Shown: positions 27,020 to 36,973, counted from the first letter of the stretch. The stretch is DNA of 64,000 nt from Chitinophaga japonensis (GCF_007830125.1 NZ_VLLG01000002.1:1186550-1250549), one strand, 5' to 3'. Made by a program: numbers and translations. Notes: generated by a model from the sequence alone, not told the origin.

Positions 27020-28597
27020 ATGAACCTGAATATAAAGATCACCTGCATCATCACCGCCCTTGCTTTCATAGCAACCTCCTGCCACAAGCTGGATGTGGAG
27101 ATAGACAGCAAGCTGACAGACGAGAACTTCCCCGTTACCGTAGACCAGGCCATCCTGGCTTCCGGGCCCGTATACACGCGGTTCAGGACCGGGTATCCCC
27201 GCTCATACTGGTTCCTGCAGTCCATCAGCTCCGATGAAGCCGTACTGCCTGCCAGGGGTGGCAACTGGTGGGATGGCGGCCGCTATGCCCAACTGCACCT
27301 GCACACCTGGAATGCCGATAACGCCACCATGGGAGAAGCCTGGGACTACCTGTCCACTACCATCAGCACGGCCAACCAGATATTGTCCACCCTGGAGAAT
27401 GCGCCCGCCGGCGCGCCGGCCCAGATCGTAGCGGAAGTGCGCACCATGCGGGCCTTATCCATTTTTATGATGATGGACCTCTGGGGTAATATCCCGCTGG
27501 TGACCCGTTTTGGCGATACCAGCCAGGTAAGGACTACCCAGCGGAAAGAGGTATTCGCTTTTCTTGAATCCGAGCTGAAAAGCGTATTGCCGGACCTGAG
27601 CACAACAGCAGACAATTCCACCTACGGACGACCTACGCGGTATGCCGCCTTTGCGCTGCTGGCCAAAATGTACCTGAATGCACCGGTGTATGCCGGCGAA
27701 GACCGCAACAGCGACGCCGTGGCCATGTGCGACAGCATTATCCAGGACGGGAAGTTTGAGCTGGAAAGCAATTACCTCGCTATGTTCAATATCAACAATG
27801 GCCCAACGGACAAGGAGTTCATCCTGGCAGTGCCTTATGATGGCGCGCAGGCAACGGAACAGATCTTTGCCCGCTATTCCCTTCACCGGGCCATGCGCAA
27901 TAAATACAGCCTGCCCTTTACGCCCAGCGGCGCCGTAAGCACCTGGCCGGAGTTTTACGCCCTGTATAACGATCCCAATGACGTGCGGAACCAGGTATGG
28001 CTCACAGGCAGACAGTATAATTACAACGGTACGCCCATTACCATCGCCACCACCAAGGTGGGCTATGATGAAGACTATACCGGCTCCGATGCATCGGCGC
28101 CTTACAATTTTGAGCTGGAGCTGACCCCCGATATTATCATAAAAGATCCCGCCATATTTGATGCGGGCAACGACGAAAAAAGCTGGGCCCAGGGCTACCG
28201 CTGTAACAAGTTCTACCCGGACAGCACCTCTTCTTCCCGCAACCAGGGCAATGACATGCCCGTGTTCCGTTATGCGGATATCCTGCTGATGAAAGCGGAA
28301 GCCATTTTAAGAGGCGCGGCCCCTACGCTGGGCGCTACGGCATTGTCGCTTGTAAACGAGGTGCGGACCGCCCGCAACGCTGCCGCCTGGAGCAACATTA
28401 CGCTGGACCTGCTGCTGGACGAGCGCGGACGTGAATTTGCCTGGGAGAACTGGCGGCGTAACGACCTGATACGTTTCGGGAAATTCGAGGGCAGTTGGGG
28501 ATATAAAACGGACGCCAACGCCTATAAGCGCCTGTACCCGGTGCCCACTTATGCAAGGGTGCTGAATCCCCTGCTGTCACAGAACCCGGGGTATTAA
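27020..28597 (+). CDS. SusD/RagB-family surface nutrient-binding lipoprotein
   Basis: 525 residues with lipobox signal peptide (LAFIATSCHKLDVEID, Cys near residue 21). SusD-type helical/TPR fold segments include ETWDYL-like GEAWDYLSTTISTANQIL, RTMRALSIFMMMDLWGNIPL, and the C-terminal RYADILLMKAEAI and LLLDERGREFAWENWRRNDL signatures. It caps the SusC barrel and captures its ligand. It starts 17 bases after susC. The locus ends here, six bases before the convergent methyltransferase gene. Confidence 0.96.
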   Translation: MNLNIKITCIITALAFIATSCHKLDVEIDSKLTDENFPVTVDQAILASGPVYTRFRTGYPRSYWFLQSISSDEAVLPARGGNWWDGGRYAQLHLHTWNADNATMGEAWDYLSTTISTANQILSTLENAPAGAPAQIVAEVRTMRALSIFMMMDLWGNIPLVTRFGDTSQVRTTQRKEVFAFLESELKSVLPDLSTTADNSTYGRPTRYAAFALLAKMYLNAPVYAGEDRNSDAVAMCDSIIQDGKFELESNYLAMFNINNGPTDKEFILAVPYDGAQATEQIFARYSLHRAMRNKYSLPFTPSGAVSTWPEFYALYNDPNDVRNQVWLTGRQYNYNGTPITIATTKVGYDEDYTGSDASAPYNFELELTPDIIIKDPAIFDAGNDEKSWAQGYRCNKFYPDSTSSSRNQGNDMPVFRYADILLMKAEAILRGAAPTLGATALSLVNEVRTARNAAAWSNITLDLLLDERGREFAWENWRRNDLIRFGKFEGSWGYKTDANAYKRLYPVPTYARVLNPLLSQNPGY

Positions 28598-28603
28598 GAG
28601 GGC

Positions 28604-29617
28604 CTATGCCTTTTCTCCCTCTACAATGCTCAGGTCCGGTATAGCCAGGTTCACTACCCGGTTATACTGCAGGCCGGCCTGCTCAAACAGCGCCCGGAAT
28701 TCCTGCGCCGTGCGCTCCCGGCCACCGGTGGCCACCAGCATGGTAATGTCCATGAACTTGCCCGGGTGGGGCGTATTCCCTTCGGGGATCACCGCGTCCA
28801 CCGCCAACAGCTTGCTGCCTTTTTTCATGGCCGCGGCGCAGTTGCGCAGGATACGTACTACGTCCTCATCGGACCAGTCGTGGAGAATGTATTTCATCAT
28901 ATAAGCGTCTGCTTCCGGCGGCACCTCTTCAAAGAAATCGCCGGCCTGCACGCTGCAGCGCTCCGTAAGACCGGCAGCGGCAATGGCGGGCTCCGTTTGC
29001 TGCAGCACATATGCGCGGTCAAACACCACGCCCTTTAAATGCGGCGTAGCCCTGAGCACGGCCATCAGCAGGGCGCCGTTGCCGCCGCCGATGTCTACGA
29101 TCGTATTGAACGGGGAAAAATCATAAGCCGCCACAATATGGGGCAACTGGGCCTGGCTGGCCCCCGTCATGGCATTCATGAAGTTCCGGCCCTCCTGCGG
29201 GTGCGACTCATAGTAAGGCCATACGCCCATGCCAAAGTAATGATCGAATGCGATATTGCTGGTCTGTACGCTGTACAGCAGTTGCCCGTAAGCCTGGTAA
29301 TGCTCTCCCAGCAGCGCCTGTACATAGGATTTCATGGTGCCGCCTTCCTGCAGCGCGGTAGCTGGCGGGGTCAGCGCAAAGGTGCCGGGGGCCGTTTCTT
29401 CAAAAACGCCTTCACTGGCCAGGGCGCGTAGCACGCGGTAGAGCGCCGGGGCATGGCTGCCGTTGGCAGCGGCCAGGGCTTCCGTTGTTTGCGGGCCGTT
29501 GGCTAACAGGTCTGCAATATTCAGGCGGGTGGCCACATACAGGCAGCAGGCCAGGTGGCAGCCGGCAATAATATCCAGGATACGGGCGGTAGGCGGGTGC
29601 GGTGCATTGGGCGTCAT
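28604..29617 (-). CDS. SAM-dependent O-methyltransferase-like protein
   Basis: 337 residues. An N-terminal winged-helix dimerisation domain (ATRLNIADLLANGPQTTEAL, LYRVLRALASEGVFEE) precedes a class I SAM-binding domain with glycine motif VDIGGGNGALLMAVL (about residues 170-184) and MKYILHDWSDEDVVRILRNC. This is the acetylserotonin/caffeate O-methyltransferase-type family (methyltransferase_2), used mostly on small aromatic or polyketide substrates. No biosynthetic cluster surrounds it. It is separated from the efflux operon by that operon's terminator. Confidence 0.88.
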   Translation of the reverse strand: MTPNAPHPPTARILDIIAGCHLACCLYVATRLNIADLLANGPQTTEALAAANGSHAPALYRVLRALASEGVFEETAPGTFALTPPATALQEGGTMKSYVQALLGEHYQAYGQLLYSVQTSNIAFDHYFGMGVWPYYESHPQEGRNFMNAMTGASQAQLPHIVAAYDFSPFNTIVDIGGGNGALLMAVLRATPHLKGVVFDRAYVLQQTEPAIAAAGLTERCSVQAGDFFEEVPPEADAYMMKYILHDWSDEDVVRILRNCAAAMKKGSKLLAVDAVIPEGNTPHPGKFMDITMLVATGGRERTAQEFRALFEQAGLQYNRVVNLAIPDLSIVEGEKA

Positions 29618-29695
29618 AGCACGATCGTATTTTGAGGGTAAGCAATTCCTGTAAATATCCTATATACCGCTGCAACGGCACCGCACGCAGCAGCC

Positions 29696-29726
29696 AAAAA
29701 AAGACCGGGATAAGAGTATCCCGGTC
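29696..29726 (-). terminator. Intrinsic terminator of the RND efflux operon
   Basis: On the minus strand GACCGGGATA-CTCT-TATCCCGGTC, a perfect ten-base stem, is followed by seven T residues. It lies about 80 bases past the RND stop codon. Confidence 0.9.
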
Positions 29727-29803
29727 ATTCCTTAAACCTACAACTGTTACACTGTTAGTAGTAACAATTCCTTATGTTGCTACTTTTTTTATGATCTGTT
29801 TCA

Positions 29804-32800
29804 TCAGTTCACGGACAGTTCCGCTTCCAGCGCTTCCCCGTCTTCTACCAGCTCCCTGCCATAAGGCGCTACCATCCGCTGGCGGATGAGGCGCTTCACG
29901 GAAGGCTTACCCCAGCCAAAGCGCTGCATAATGCTGTCCACGATCTTGTACACCACCGGCACCACGATCAGTGTCAGGAACATGGAGCTGATCAAGCCGC
30001 CGATGATCACCCAGGCCAGGCCGTTCTTGATAGAGGCCACGCCGCCGGTAGCCAGCGCAATGGGCAGCATGCCGATCACCATGGCGATGGTGGTCATCAG
30101 GATGGGGCGCAAACGCGCGTTGTTGGCGTGTATCAGCGCCTCATAGGTGCTTTGCCCTTCGTCCTTCATCTGGTTGGTAAAGTCCACCAGCATGATGGCG
30201 TTCTTGGCCACCAGCCCTATCAGCATGATCATACCCAGTATGGTGAAGATGTTCAGCGTATTGTTGGTGAGCGCCAGGGCCAGCAGCGCCCCGATAATGG
30301 CCAGCGGTATGGAGAAGAGCACCACGAAAGGATACACATAGCTGTCATACAACGCCACCATGATCAGGTATACCATTACAATGGAGACCAGGAGGGCCAT
30401 GCCCAGGGTGCTGAAGGAATCGCCCTGGTTCTCCGCATCGCCGCCATACACATAGGAGATGCCGGCCGGCTTGCGCAGCTTTTGCAGGGCGGCGTCAAAC
30501 TCCTGCTGCACGGTACCGCTGGGCCGCCCTATTACCGCCGACTGCACAGACACGGAAGTGCTCTTATCCCTTCTTTCCAGGCGGCTGGGGCCGCTGCCTT
30601 CGGTAATGGCGGCAAACTGCGACAGCCGGATCAACTGGCCTGCATTGTTCTGGAACTGTATATTGGCCACATCCTGTATGTTCTTCCGGTTAAAATCGTC
30701 AAAACGGATGTTGATATCGTATTCATAGTCACCCTGGCGGAACTTTACTTTAGAATCATCCGCGGTGCCGTTAAAAGCAGTTTGCATGGTGTTGCCCACC
30801 TGGTCCAGCGTAAGGCCCAGGGCCGACATTTTATCACGGTCCACCTGCACATTGATCTCGGGATTGCCTTCCTCTACAGAAAGCTTCACATCACTGGTGC
30901 CGTCTATTTTCCGCAGCACGTCCATGGCCTGCCTGGCATAGGTCATTACACTGTCCAGCTCCGTGCCCATCACCACCAGCTCCACCGGCGCACGGTCTGC
31001 CGTACCCATGATGTTTACGGAAATGGTCTTTATCTTAACGCCTGGCAATAATTTTTGCAGCGCCACTTTTGTCCTGGCGGCATACATGTCCACCGGCTCC
31101 CGCTTGTCCTGGTCCACCAGCATAACTGTGATCTCTGATTTATAGGCGGTAGATTGAGACACGCCAAAACCGTCCTCGCTGGTTTGCCCCACCGTGGTGA
31201 TCAAACGGGTGATGGCGGGCTGCTTGTCCAGGTACTGCTCCACTTTACGGGTAGCCTGGTTGGATTGCTCCACGGAGGCGTCTTTCGGCATTTCCAACTG
31301 CACGATGAACTGTCCCCTGTCGCCTTTGGCGATGAACTCCCCGCCGATATACCCTTTACCGATCAGCATAAAAGAAGCGATCAGCAGGCCTACGGCTACT
31401 ACCAGGGTAATGGCCTTGTGCGCCAGCGCCCATTTCAGCAGGCCGGTCATCCAGTCCGTAAAGCGCTGCAACTGTTTTTCAAACCATAGAATGAAGCGCT
31501 CAAATACATTCTTGCCGGTCATATGCTCCAGCTTGCCGAAACGGGAGGAGAGCAGCGGCACGATCATAAAAGATGACAGTAAGCTGAGCAGGGTGGAGAT
31601 CATCACCACCACGCAGAATTCCCGCAGTATCTTGGACACCAGTCCATTGGTCAGCGAAATGGGCAGGAACACCACCACGATCACCAGCGTGATGGAAGTA
31701 ACGGTGAAGCCTATCTCTTTTACGCCTTCAAAGGCCGCGCGCACCTTGTTCTTGCCCATCTCCATGTGGCGGTAAATATTCTCCAGCACCACGATGGCGT
31801 CGTCCACCAGGATGCCCACCACCAGGGAAAGCCCCATCAGCGACATCAGGTTCAGCGTAAACCCGAACAGCTTCATGCCGATAAAGGTAGCGATCAGCGA
31901 GGCGGGAATGGAGATCATTACGAAGATGGCGTTGCGGATACTGTGCAGGAACAGCAGCATCACCAGCGCCACCAGTATAATGGCGATGACCAGGTCCTCC
32001 ATTACGGAGTCTGCCGACTCCAGGGTAAAATCAGAAGAATCGTTCGCCACAAATATCTTCAGCCCGTTCTGCGCATAGTCATTTTCAATAGTGGCAATCG
32101 CTTTCTTCACTTCCTCGCTCACGGTTACGGCATTGGCGTCCGTCTGTTTCTGCAACTGCAGGGCAATGGCGTTGATACCGTCCACCCGTGCAATACGCTC
32201 GGCATCCTTCTGCCCGTCCTGCACATCAGCTACGTCCTTCAGGCGGATCTGCGTACCGTCTGCCGTAGTGGTCAGCACCAGGTTGCGCAGTTGGTCCACG
32301 TTCTTATACTTACCGGCCAGCCGGATCAGTATCTGCTGGTCGGTGGTTTTGGCCTTGCCGGTAGGAAAGTCCAGGTTGGCGTTGGTCACTACCTGCCGTA
32401 CCTGCAGGATGGACAGGTTGTACGCCTGCAGCTTCGCCGGGTCCACGTTCACCTGTATCTCCCGCTCCCGGCCGCCGATCAGCGATACCTGTGCCATGCC
32501 CGGCAGGCGGGACAGCAGGGGTTGTATCTTTTTATCCACCAGGTCGTAGAACTGCTTGTCGTCCATTTTGGCGGTAGCAGACAGCGTCATGATAGGGAGG
32601 TCGTCCAGCGAAAATTTATTCAGGGAAGGTTGTTTGGCGTCTTCCGGCAGCTCGGCCAGGATAGCATTGATCTTACGCTGGGCATCCTGGATGCCGATGT
32701 CCACGTTGGCGTCGTTATTTAGCTCCACGGTAACGGACGACAGCCCTTCGGAGGATTTGGAGGTGATCTTTTTCACCTTTTCCATAGAGGCCACGGCATC

Positions 32801-33004
32801 CTCGATCTTTTTGGTAACGGTAGCTTCCACCTCGCCGGGAGCGGCCCCGGGATACACCGTAGTAATGGTGATGGTGGGGTTGCTGAACTTGGGCAGCAGC
32901 TCATAGTTCAGCGATTGATAGCTCATGATCCCCAGCAGGGTGAGTACGGTAAACACCACTACCACGATGGTAGGCCGCTTAATGGATATCTCTGTGATCT
33001 TCAT
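29804..33004 (-). CDS. RND-family efflux transporter, inner-membrane subunit
   Basis: 1066 residues with the RND layout: TM1 near the N-terminus (PTIVVVVFTVLTLLGIMSY), two large periplasmic loops and twelve membrane segments. The proton-relay segment VGILVDDAIVVLENIYRHME holds the Asp pair. The motif LVAKNAIMLVDF is also present. It exports substrates through the adaptor and TolC-like channel encoded just upstream. Substrate range (drugs, bile-like compounds or lipids) cannot be told from the sequence. The gene is third in the order TolC-adaptor-RND. Confidence 0.96.
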   Translation of the reverse strand: MKITEISIKRPTIVVVVFTVLTLLGIMSYQSLNYELLPKFSNPTITITTVYPGAAPGEVEATVTKKIEDAVASMEKVKKITSKSSEGLSSVTVELNNDANVDIGIQDAQRKINAILAELPEDAKQPSLNKFSLDDLPIMTLSATAKMDDKQFYDLVDKKIQPLLSRLPGMAQVSLIGGREREIQVNVDPAKLQAYNLSILQVRQVVTNANLDFPTGKAKTTDQQILIRLAGKYKNVDQLRNLVLTTTADGTQIRLKDVADVQDGQKDAERIARVDGINAIALQLQKQTDANAVTVSEEVKKAIATIENDYAQNGLKIFVANDSSDFTLESADSVMEDLVIAIILVALVMLLFLHSIRNAIFVMISIPASLIATFIGMKLFGFTLNLMSLMGLSLVVGILVDDAIVVLENIYRHMEMGKNKVRAAFEGVKEIGFTVTSITLVIVVVFLPISLTNGLVSKILREFCVVVMISTLLSLLSSFMIVPLLSSRFGKLEHMTGKNVFERFILWFEKQLQRFTDWMTGLLKWALAHKAITLVVAVGLLIASFMLIGKGYIGGEFIAKGDRGQFIVQLEMPKDASVEQSNQATRKVEQYLDKQPAITRLITTVGQTSEDGFGVSQSTAYKSEITVMLVDQDKREPVDMYAARTKVALQKLLPGVKIKTISVNIMGTADRAPVELVVMGTELDSVMTYARQAMDVLRKIDGTSDVKLSVEEGNPEINVQVDRDKMSALGLTLDQVGNTMQTAFNGTADDSKVKFRQGDYEYDINIRFDDFNRKNIQDVANIQFQNNAGQLIRLSQFAAITEGSGPSRLERRDKSTSVSVQSAVIGRPSGTVQQEFDAALQKLRKPAGISYVYGGDAENQGDSFSTLGMALLVSIVMVYLIMVALYDSYVYPFVVLFSIPLAIIGALLALALTNNTLNIFTILGMIMLIGLVAKNAIMLVDFTNQMKDEGQSTYEALIHANNARLRPILMTTIAMVIGMLPIALATGGVASIKNGLAWVIIGGLISSMFLTLIVVPVVYKIVDSIMQRFGWGKPSVKRLIRQRMVAPYGRELVEDGEALEAELSVN

Positions 33005-33020
33005 TGCTGATTTTTTTGCA

Positions 33021-33057
33021 GACCTGCCAGGTTTTAAAAACCTGACAGGTCTTTTTT
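33021..33057 (+). terminator. Long palindrome with T-run between adaptor and RND genes
   Basis: GACCTGcCAGGTTTT and AAAACCTGaCAGGTC form a near-perfect 15-base stem around a one-base centre. On the plus strand it is followed by six T residues, as in a terminator, yet the flanking operon runs on the minus strand. It may be a repeated palindromic element or an attenuator/processing site within the operon. Confidence 0.6.
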
Positions 33058-33071
33058 CATCGCTGTTACTG

Positions 33072-34142
33072 TTAGCTGGCGGGCGTTTGTACGGTTACTT
33101 TTGCACCATCTACCAGGTTGATCTGCCCGCTGGTGATCACGGTCTCTCCTTCTTTCAGCCCTTCACGTATTTCTACCTGGTCGCCGTAAATACGGCCGGC
33201 TATTACCTTGCGCAGTTTGGCGCTGTCGCCTGCCAGCACGTATACCTGGTTGCTGTTGACGCCGCCTGTAAAGGCCGTGCGCGGTATCAGCATCATGGGT
33301 GCGCTTTGCGGCATTTCAAAATGGGCGCTGCCGTACATACCTGCTTTCAGTGGTTTGCCGCTCACATTGGTCACTTCCATTTCCACGGGATAGTTGAGCG
33401 TGTTATCGCCTTTGGCGGCAATGAAAGTGATGCGGCCCTCATACGTTACTTCGGGGAACACGTTGGCCGTTACCTTCACCTTGTGGCCTTCCTGCAGGTG
33501 CACCACCTGCGCTTCCGGCACGCTTACCGCCAGCTTCAGGCGGGACACGTCCACGATGTCGAACATCTTGTCGCCAGCCCGGAGGTAGGCGCCCTTCTCT
33601 ACGTACCTGGCGTTGATCACGCCCTGTATGGGGGCTTTTACGCGGGTATCGCGGATGCGGCGGCTGGCGGCCTCGTAGCGGGTCACGGCCTGCTCGTACT
33701 GCACGCGGATATCGTCCACCTGCTTCTCGGTCACGCCGCCTGTCTTGAAAGCGCTTTCATAGCGTTCTTTGTCCACCCGCAACTGGTCCATGCTGATCTT
33801 GTAATTTTCCAGGTCGGTGCCCAGTATCTCGTCGTCTATGCGGGCCACTACCTGGCCGGGCTTTACGTGGCTGCCTTCCTCCACGTACAGGTCGGTGATA
33901 CGCCCGGATGTTTCCGCCAGGTAGGTGAGCTCCCGCACCGGCTCAAAATTGCCGTTGGCGGAAAAGCCCTGTGAAAAATCCTGCCTGGCTACTTTCTGCA
34001 CCAGTACGGGCACTTCGCCGGTGTTGCTCTTTTTTACGAATTCAGTTTTGGTTTCGTTCTCTTTCTTGTTGGCGCCCAGCTTCCACATGATCACTGCTAC
34101 GGCCAGTACGGTTAAACCACCCCAGATAAATATCTTTTTCAT
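33072..34142 (-). CDS. RND efflux periplasmic adaptor (membrane fusion protein)
   Basis: 356 residues. One N-terminal membrane anchor (about 5-22) is followed by a biotinyl-lipoyl-like half (DLYVEEGSHVKPGQVVARID), a helical hairpin (about 95-150), and the second half (RVKAPIQGVINARYVEKGAYL), then the beta-barrel and membrane-proximal domains. It bridges the RND pump and the TolC-like channel. It lies 21 bases after the TolC-like gene and 67 bases before the RND gene. Confidence 0.95.
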   Translation of the reverse strand: MKKIFIWGGLTVLAVAVIMWKLGANKKENETKTEFVKKSNTGEVPVLVQKVARQDFSQGFSANGNFEPVRELTYLAETSGRITDLYVEEGSHVKPGQVVARIDDEILGTDLENYKISMDQLRVDKERYESAFKTGGVTEKQVDDIRVQYEQAVTRYEAASRRIRDTRVKAPIQGVINARYVEKGAYLRAGDKMFDIVDVSRLKLAVSVPEAQVVHLQEGHKVKVTANVFPEVTYEGRITFIAAKGDNTLNYPVEMEVTNVSGKPLKAGMYGSAHFEMPQSAPMMLIPRTAFTGGVNSNQVYVLAGDSAKLRKVIAGRIYGDQVEIREGLKEGETVITSGQINLVDGAKVTVQTPAS

Positions 34143-34163
34143 TCGTTGTATGTTTAAGGGTAT

Positions 34164-35525
34164 TTAGTTCAGCAAGTTTTTAAGATTACCATTTGATTTT
34201 ATGATGTCCAGCTCTGCCAGCTTGTATTGCAGCAGCGCCTCGTTGTAATTGTTCTGCGCTTCGGTCAGCGAGGTTTCCGCGTCCAGCAGGTCCGTCAGGT
34301 CCGCCAGGCCCAGCTTGTAATTGTTCTGCGTAGCATTGTACACCTCGTTGGCCAGGTCCACGTTCTCCTGCTGCGCCTGTATGGTGCCCAGGTTGCTCTT
34401 TACCTGCAGCTTGGCATTTTCAAAGGCGGTATTGAGCGCGAGCGCCGTTTCTTCTTTCTGCTTGCTGAGCTGTCTCAGCGTCACATTCGCCTGGTTTACC
34501 CGGGAGCGGCGGCCAAAGCCGTCGAAGATGGGTATCTTCAGCGTAAGGCCTACGGAAGCCATCCCGTACCAGTTGGCGGTAGAGCCGTTGGACTTGGATT
34601 TCAGGAAATCGAAATTGTTACTGAGGCCGTTGTAAGAGTAGCTGCCGGTGAGCGAAAGGCTCGGGTAATACTCCGCGATGTAAGCCTTTTTTTGCAGCTC
34701 CTGCAGCTCGGTCTGCTTATCCAGCAGGCGGTATTCGATCCGGTTGTCCAGGTCCAGGCTGCCAAAGGCCAGGCCCGCGGCCGTTTTATCTTCCAGCTCC
34801 GCAAAGGAGGCGCGGGGCAGCTCCAGCGCTGTGCCTGCGGGCATGCCTATCTGCTGCCGGAGCTGGTTCAACTGCACCAGGTACTGGTTCTCCTGCTGGA
34901 TGCGCTGTGTTTTGTAATTCGTAAGGTTCACCCTGATACGGTCCAGGTCTATTTTCCGGGCAAGGCCATTCCGGAATTGTGTATTGGTGGTTTCCACCAG
35001 GGTGCTGAGCTTCCCGATATTGGCGTCCAGCACGCGTATCTTTTCCCGGGTTACCAGCGCCTGGTAGTAGGCCTGGCTTACGTTGTAGATCACGTTCTCT
35101 TCGGACTGCACGGTGGCCATCCTGTAATATTCCTCCGTGGTCTTGGCGGCCTTCAGCCCGGTAAATACCGTCTGGTCAAACACCTTCTGCTCCAGCGTGG
35201 CGCCGGCGGAAAGGTTATGGGTAAGGCCGGACTCCAGCAGTACTGTTTGCCCCGGCTGGCCTACCACATCGCCGGGCAGGGGGAATACCGGTTTCTTGAT
35301 ATTGTTGGTATACGTACCGGTACCGTTGATCTGCGGCAGGGCGCGGGATTTTACCTCGGCGGTCTTGAAGCGCCCCATATCTTCATCCAGGCGGGTATAT
35401 GCCAGCCGCTGGTTGTTGGCCAGGGCGTATTTCAGGCACTCCTGCAATGTCATTTCAGTTTGTGCATACCCGTTATACACGCCTATCCCGGTAAGCAGGA
35501 TAAGCAGTAGCTTTAACCGTTTCAT
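34164..35525 (-). CDS. TolC-family outer-membrane efflux channel
   Basis: 453 residues with a Sec signal peptide (MKRLKLLLILLTGIGVYNGYAQ). Two OEP repeats are rich in coiled-coil helices (QTEMTLQECLKYALANNQRL in the first; FDGFGRRSRVNQANVTLRQL and LGLADLTDLLDAETSLTEAQ in the second). It forms the outer-membrane exit duct of the RND system and is the first gene of the three-gene efflux operon, about 170 bases after the TetR gene. Confidence 0.95.
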   Translation of the reverse strand: MKRLKLLLILLTGIGVYNGYAQTEMTLQECLKYALANNQRLAYTRLDEDMGRFKTAEVKSRALPQINGTGTYTNNIKKPVFPLPGDVVGQPGQTVLLESGLTHNLSAGATLEQKVFDQTVFTGLKAAKTTEEYYRMATVQSEENVIYNVSQAYYQALVTREKIRVLDANIGKLSTLVETTNTQFRNGLARKIDLDRIRVNLTNYKTQRIQQENQYLVQLNQLRQQIGMPAGTALELPRASFAELEDKTAAGLAFGSLDLDNRIEYRLLDKQTELQELQKKAYIAEYYPSLSLTGSYSYNGLSNNFDFLKSKSNGSTANWYGMASVGLTLKIPIFDGFGRRSRVNQANVTLRQLSKQKEETALALNTAFENAKLQVKSNLGTIQAQQENVDLANEVYNATQNNYKLGLADLTDLLDAETSLTEAQNNYNEALLQYKLAELDIIKSNGNLKNLLN

Positions 35526-35646
35526 CTGTAACTATATGATTTTTCTTTTGCCAGATGGAACCTCACAGCAGCATCTTTCATGTAAGCAAAGTGCGCGTGT
35601 TCGGTTTCATCCGTATTTTTAATTTTTTCAGGGCATGGCGCGGCCT

Positions 35647-35656
35647 GTACGCGTAC
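35647..35656. promoter_or_regulatory. Possible TetR operator upstream of the efflux operon
   Basis: Perfect ten-base palindrome GTACGCGTAC in the 170-bp gap between the TetR gene and the TolC gene, the expected position for an efflux repressor site. The assignment is inferred from position only. Confidence 0.3.
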
Positions 35657-35695
35657 CGGGGGTATGCGCAGCGTCCATCTGTTCACCCTTTGATC

Positions 35696-36322
35696 TTAAG
35701 TAGTGCTGATGTTTTCCTCTTTATATTGTAAATACCGGGCTGCCAGCTTGTGGCCTTCAAGGGTGGCAATGCCCATGATGTAGTTGGCTGTGATCTCCTG
35801 CATCACCTCATGCGGATCGAACTGTTCCGCAGGGTATTGCGAAGGGTCAAATGCCGATTCCAGTTGCAATTGCCGCATACGGGCAATAATATCCATGTTC
35901 AGGTTGCTCCTGTACCATCCTTCTGCGATGCCCCGCTCCAGGTTTTCCCGGATATGCTGCAGCACGCCCTCGCGCTTGAACTGTGCAATGGCCTGCGCCG
36001 CCTGCGGGTGATACTTCTGTATTTCAAACAGCATGACCGGGTTCATGGTGCGGCCCAGCACTTCGATGTTCCGGGTCGTTCTCATCAGTTCATCTATAGC
36101 GTCTGCAGCTTCCCTGCGCGCGCTGCTCATCTGTTCCGTGAGCATTTCCAGTAAAGTACCTATGCCTTCCTGTACCAGTTCCGCTTTATCTGTGAAATGC
36201 TCATACACTGTCTTCTTTGAAATGCCACATTCGCGTGAAATATCGAACATGGTCACACTCTTGATCCCGTATGTCCGGAACATCCGAAGCGCTGTATCCA
36301 GTATCCTGTCCCGCACCGTCAT
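35696..36322 (-). CDS. TetR/AcrR-family transcriptional regulator (proximal)
   Basis: 208 residues. The N-terminal TetR helix-turn-helix covers about residues 1-47 (RDRILDTALRMFRTYGIKSV, ISRECGISKKTVYEHFTDKA). The C-terminal ligand domain is family-variable. Its gene precedes the efflux operon on the same strand and most likely regulates it. It follows the second TetR gene by 9 bases, so the two are cotranscribed. Confidence 0.92.
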   Translation of the reverse strand: MTVRDRILDTALRMFRTYGIKSVTMFDISRECGISKKTVYEHFTDKAELVQEGIGTLLEMLTEQMSSARREAADAIDELMRTTRNIEVLGRTMNPVMLFEIQKYHPQAAQAIAQFKREGVLQHIRENLERGIAEGWYRSNLNMDIIARMRQLQLESAFDPSQYPAEQFDPHEVMQEITANYIMGIATLEGHKLAARYLQYKEENISTT

Positions 36323-36331
36323 AATTCCCGT

Positions 36332-36943
36332 TTAATGCCGTTTAAGTGCTTTTAAAAATATCTCTGTCAGTAACTGCTGTTGTTCCATGATCTGCTGGAT
36401 ATCCTCCCGCTCCAGGTCTGCATAGTCCGGCGGGTAATCCAGCACAGAAAAGCGCAGTCCCATCATGGCCCGGTTGTACAGGAGCGCCACCCCTTCCGGG
36501 TCGTCCACCTCCAGCTCGCCGGAAGCTGCGCCGGCCCGGATAATACGGGTCACCAGCCTGTGCTCTCTTTCCTTTGCTGCTTTCATCACTCCCTGCATTT
36601 CTTCCGTCTGGGTTTCATTCATCACTTTAAACAGCTCCAGCCGGCAAAACCGCTGCAGGAAATTGCTGCGGATCCCGTTGATCCGCTTCAGGCACTCCTC
36701 GGCGGAATGGACGTGATCTGCCTCGGCTTCCATCTCCGCAAAGAAATCATCGGCTATTTTCATCAGTACTGCCTTGTGCAGTCCCTTTTTATCCGGAAAA
36801 TAATAGTACAGTGATGCCTTGGAGCAGCCCAGGTCGTCCGCGATCTCGGTCATGGTGGTCTTAGCTGATCCATAGTGGGTAAAGCGTTTCAGAGCTGCCT
36901 CCAGTATTCTCTCCCGCATTTCGTCTTTGGTCTCTGCAATCAT
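36332..36943 (-). CDS. TetR/AcrR-family transcriptional regulator (distal)
   Basis: 203 residues from the ATG at 36943; the upstream in-frame ATG at 36976 lies inside the -7 box, so the inner start is preferred. The HTH reads MRERILEAALKRFTHYGSAK then ADDLGCSKASLYYYFPDKKG. The C-terminal domain differs from the neighbouring TetR, so the two probably answer to different ligands. It heads the run TetR-TetR-TolC-adaptor-RND on the minus strand. Confidence 0.92.
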   Translation of the reverse strand: MIAETKDEMRERILEAALKRFTHYGSAKTTMTEIADDLGCSKASLYYYFPDKKGLHKAVLMKIADDFFAEMEAEADHVHSAEECLKRINGIRSNFLQRFCRLELFKVMNETQTEEMQGVMKAAKEREHRLVTRIIRAGAASGELEVDDPEGVALLYNRAMMGLRFSVLDYPPDYADLEREDIQQIMEQQQLLTEIFLKALKRH

Positions 36944-36973
36944 TTTACTTTTCGACTTTTTTAGTTTCCGGGT

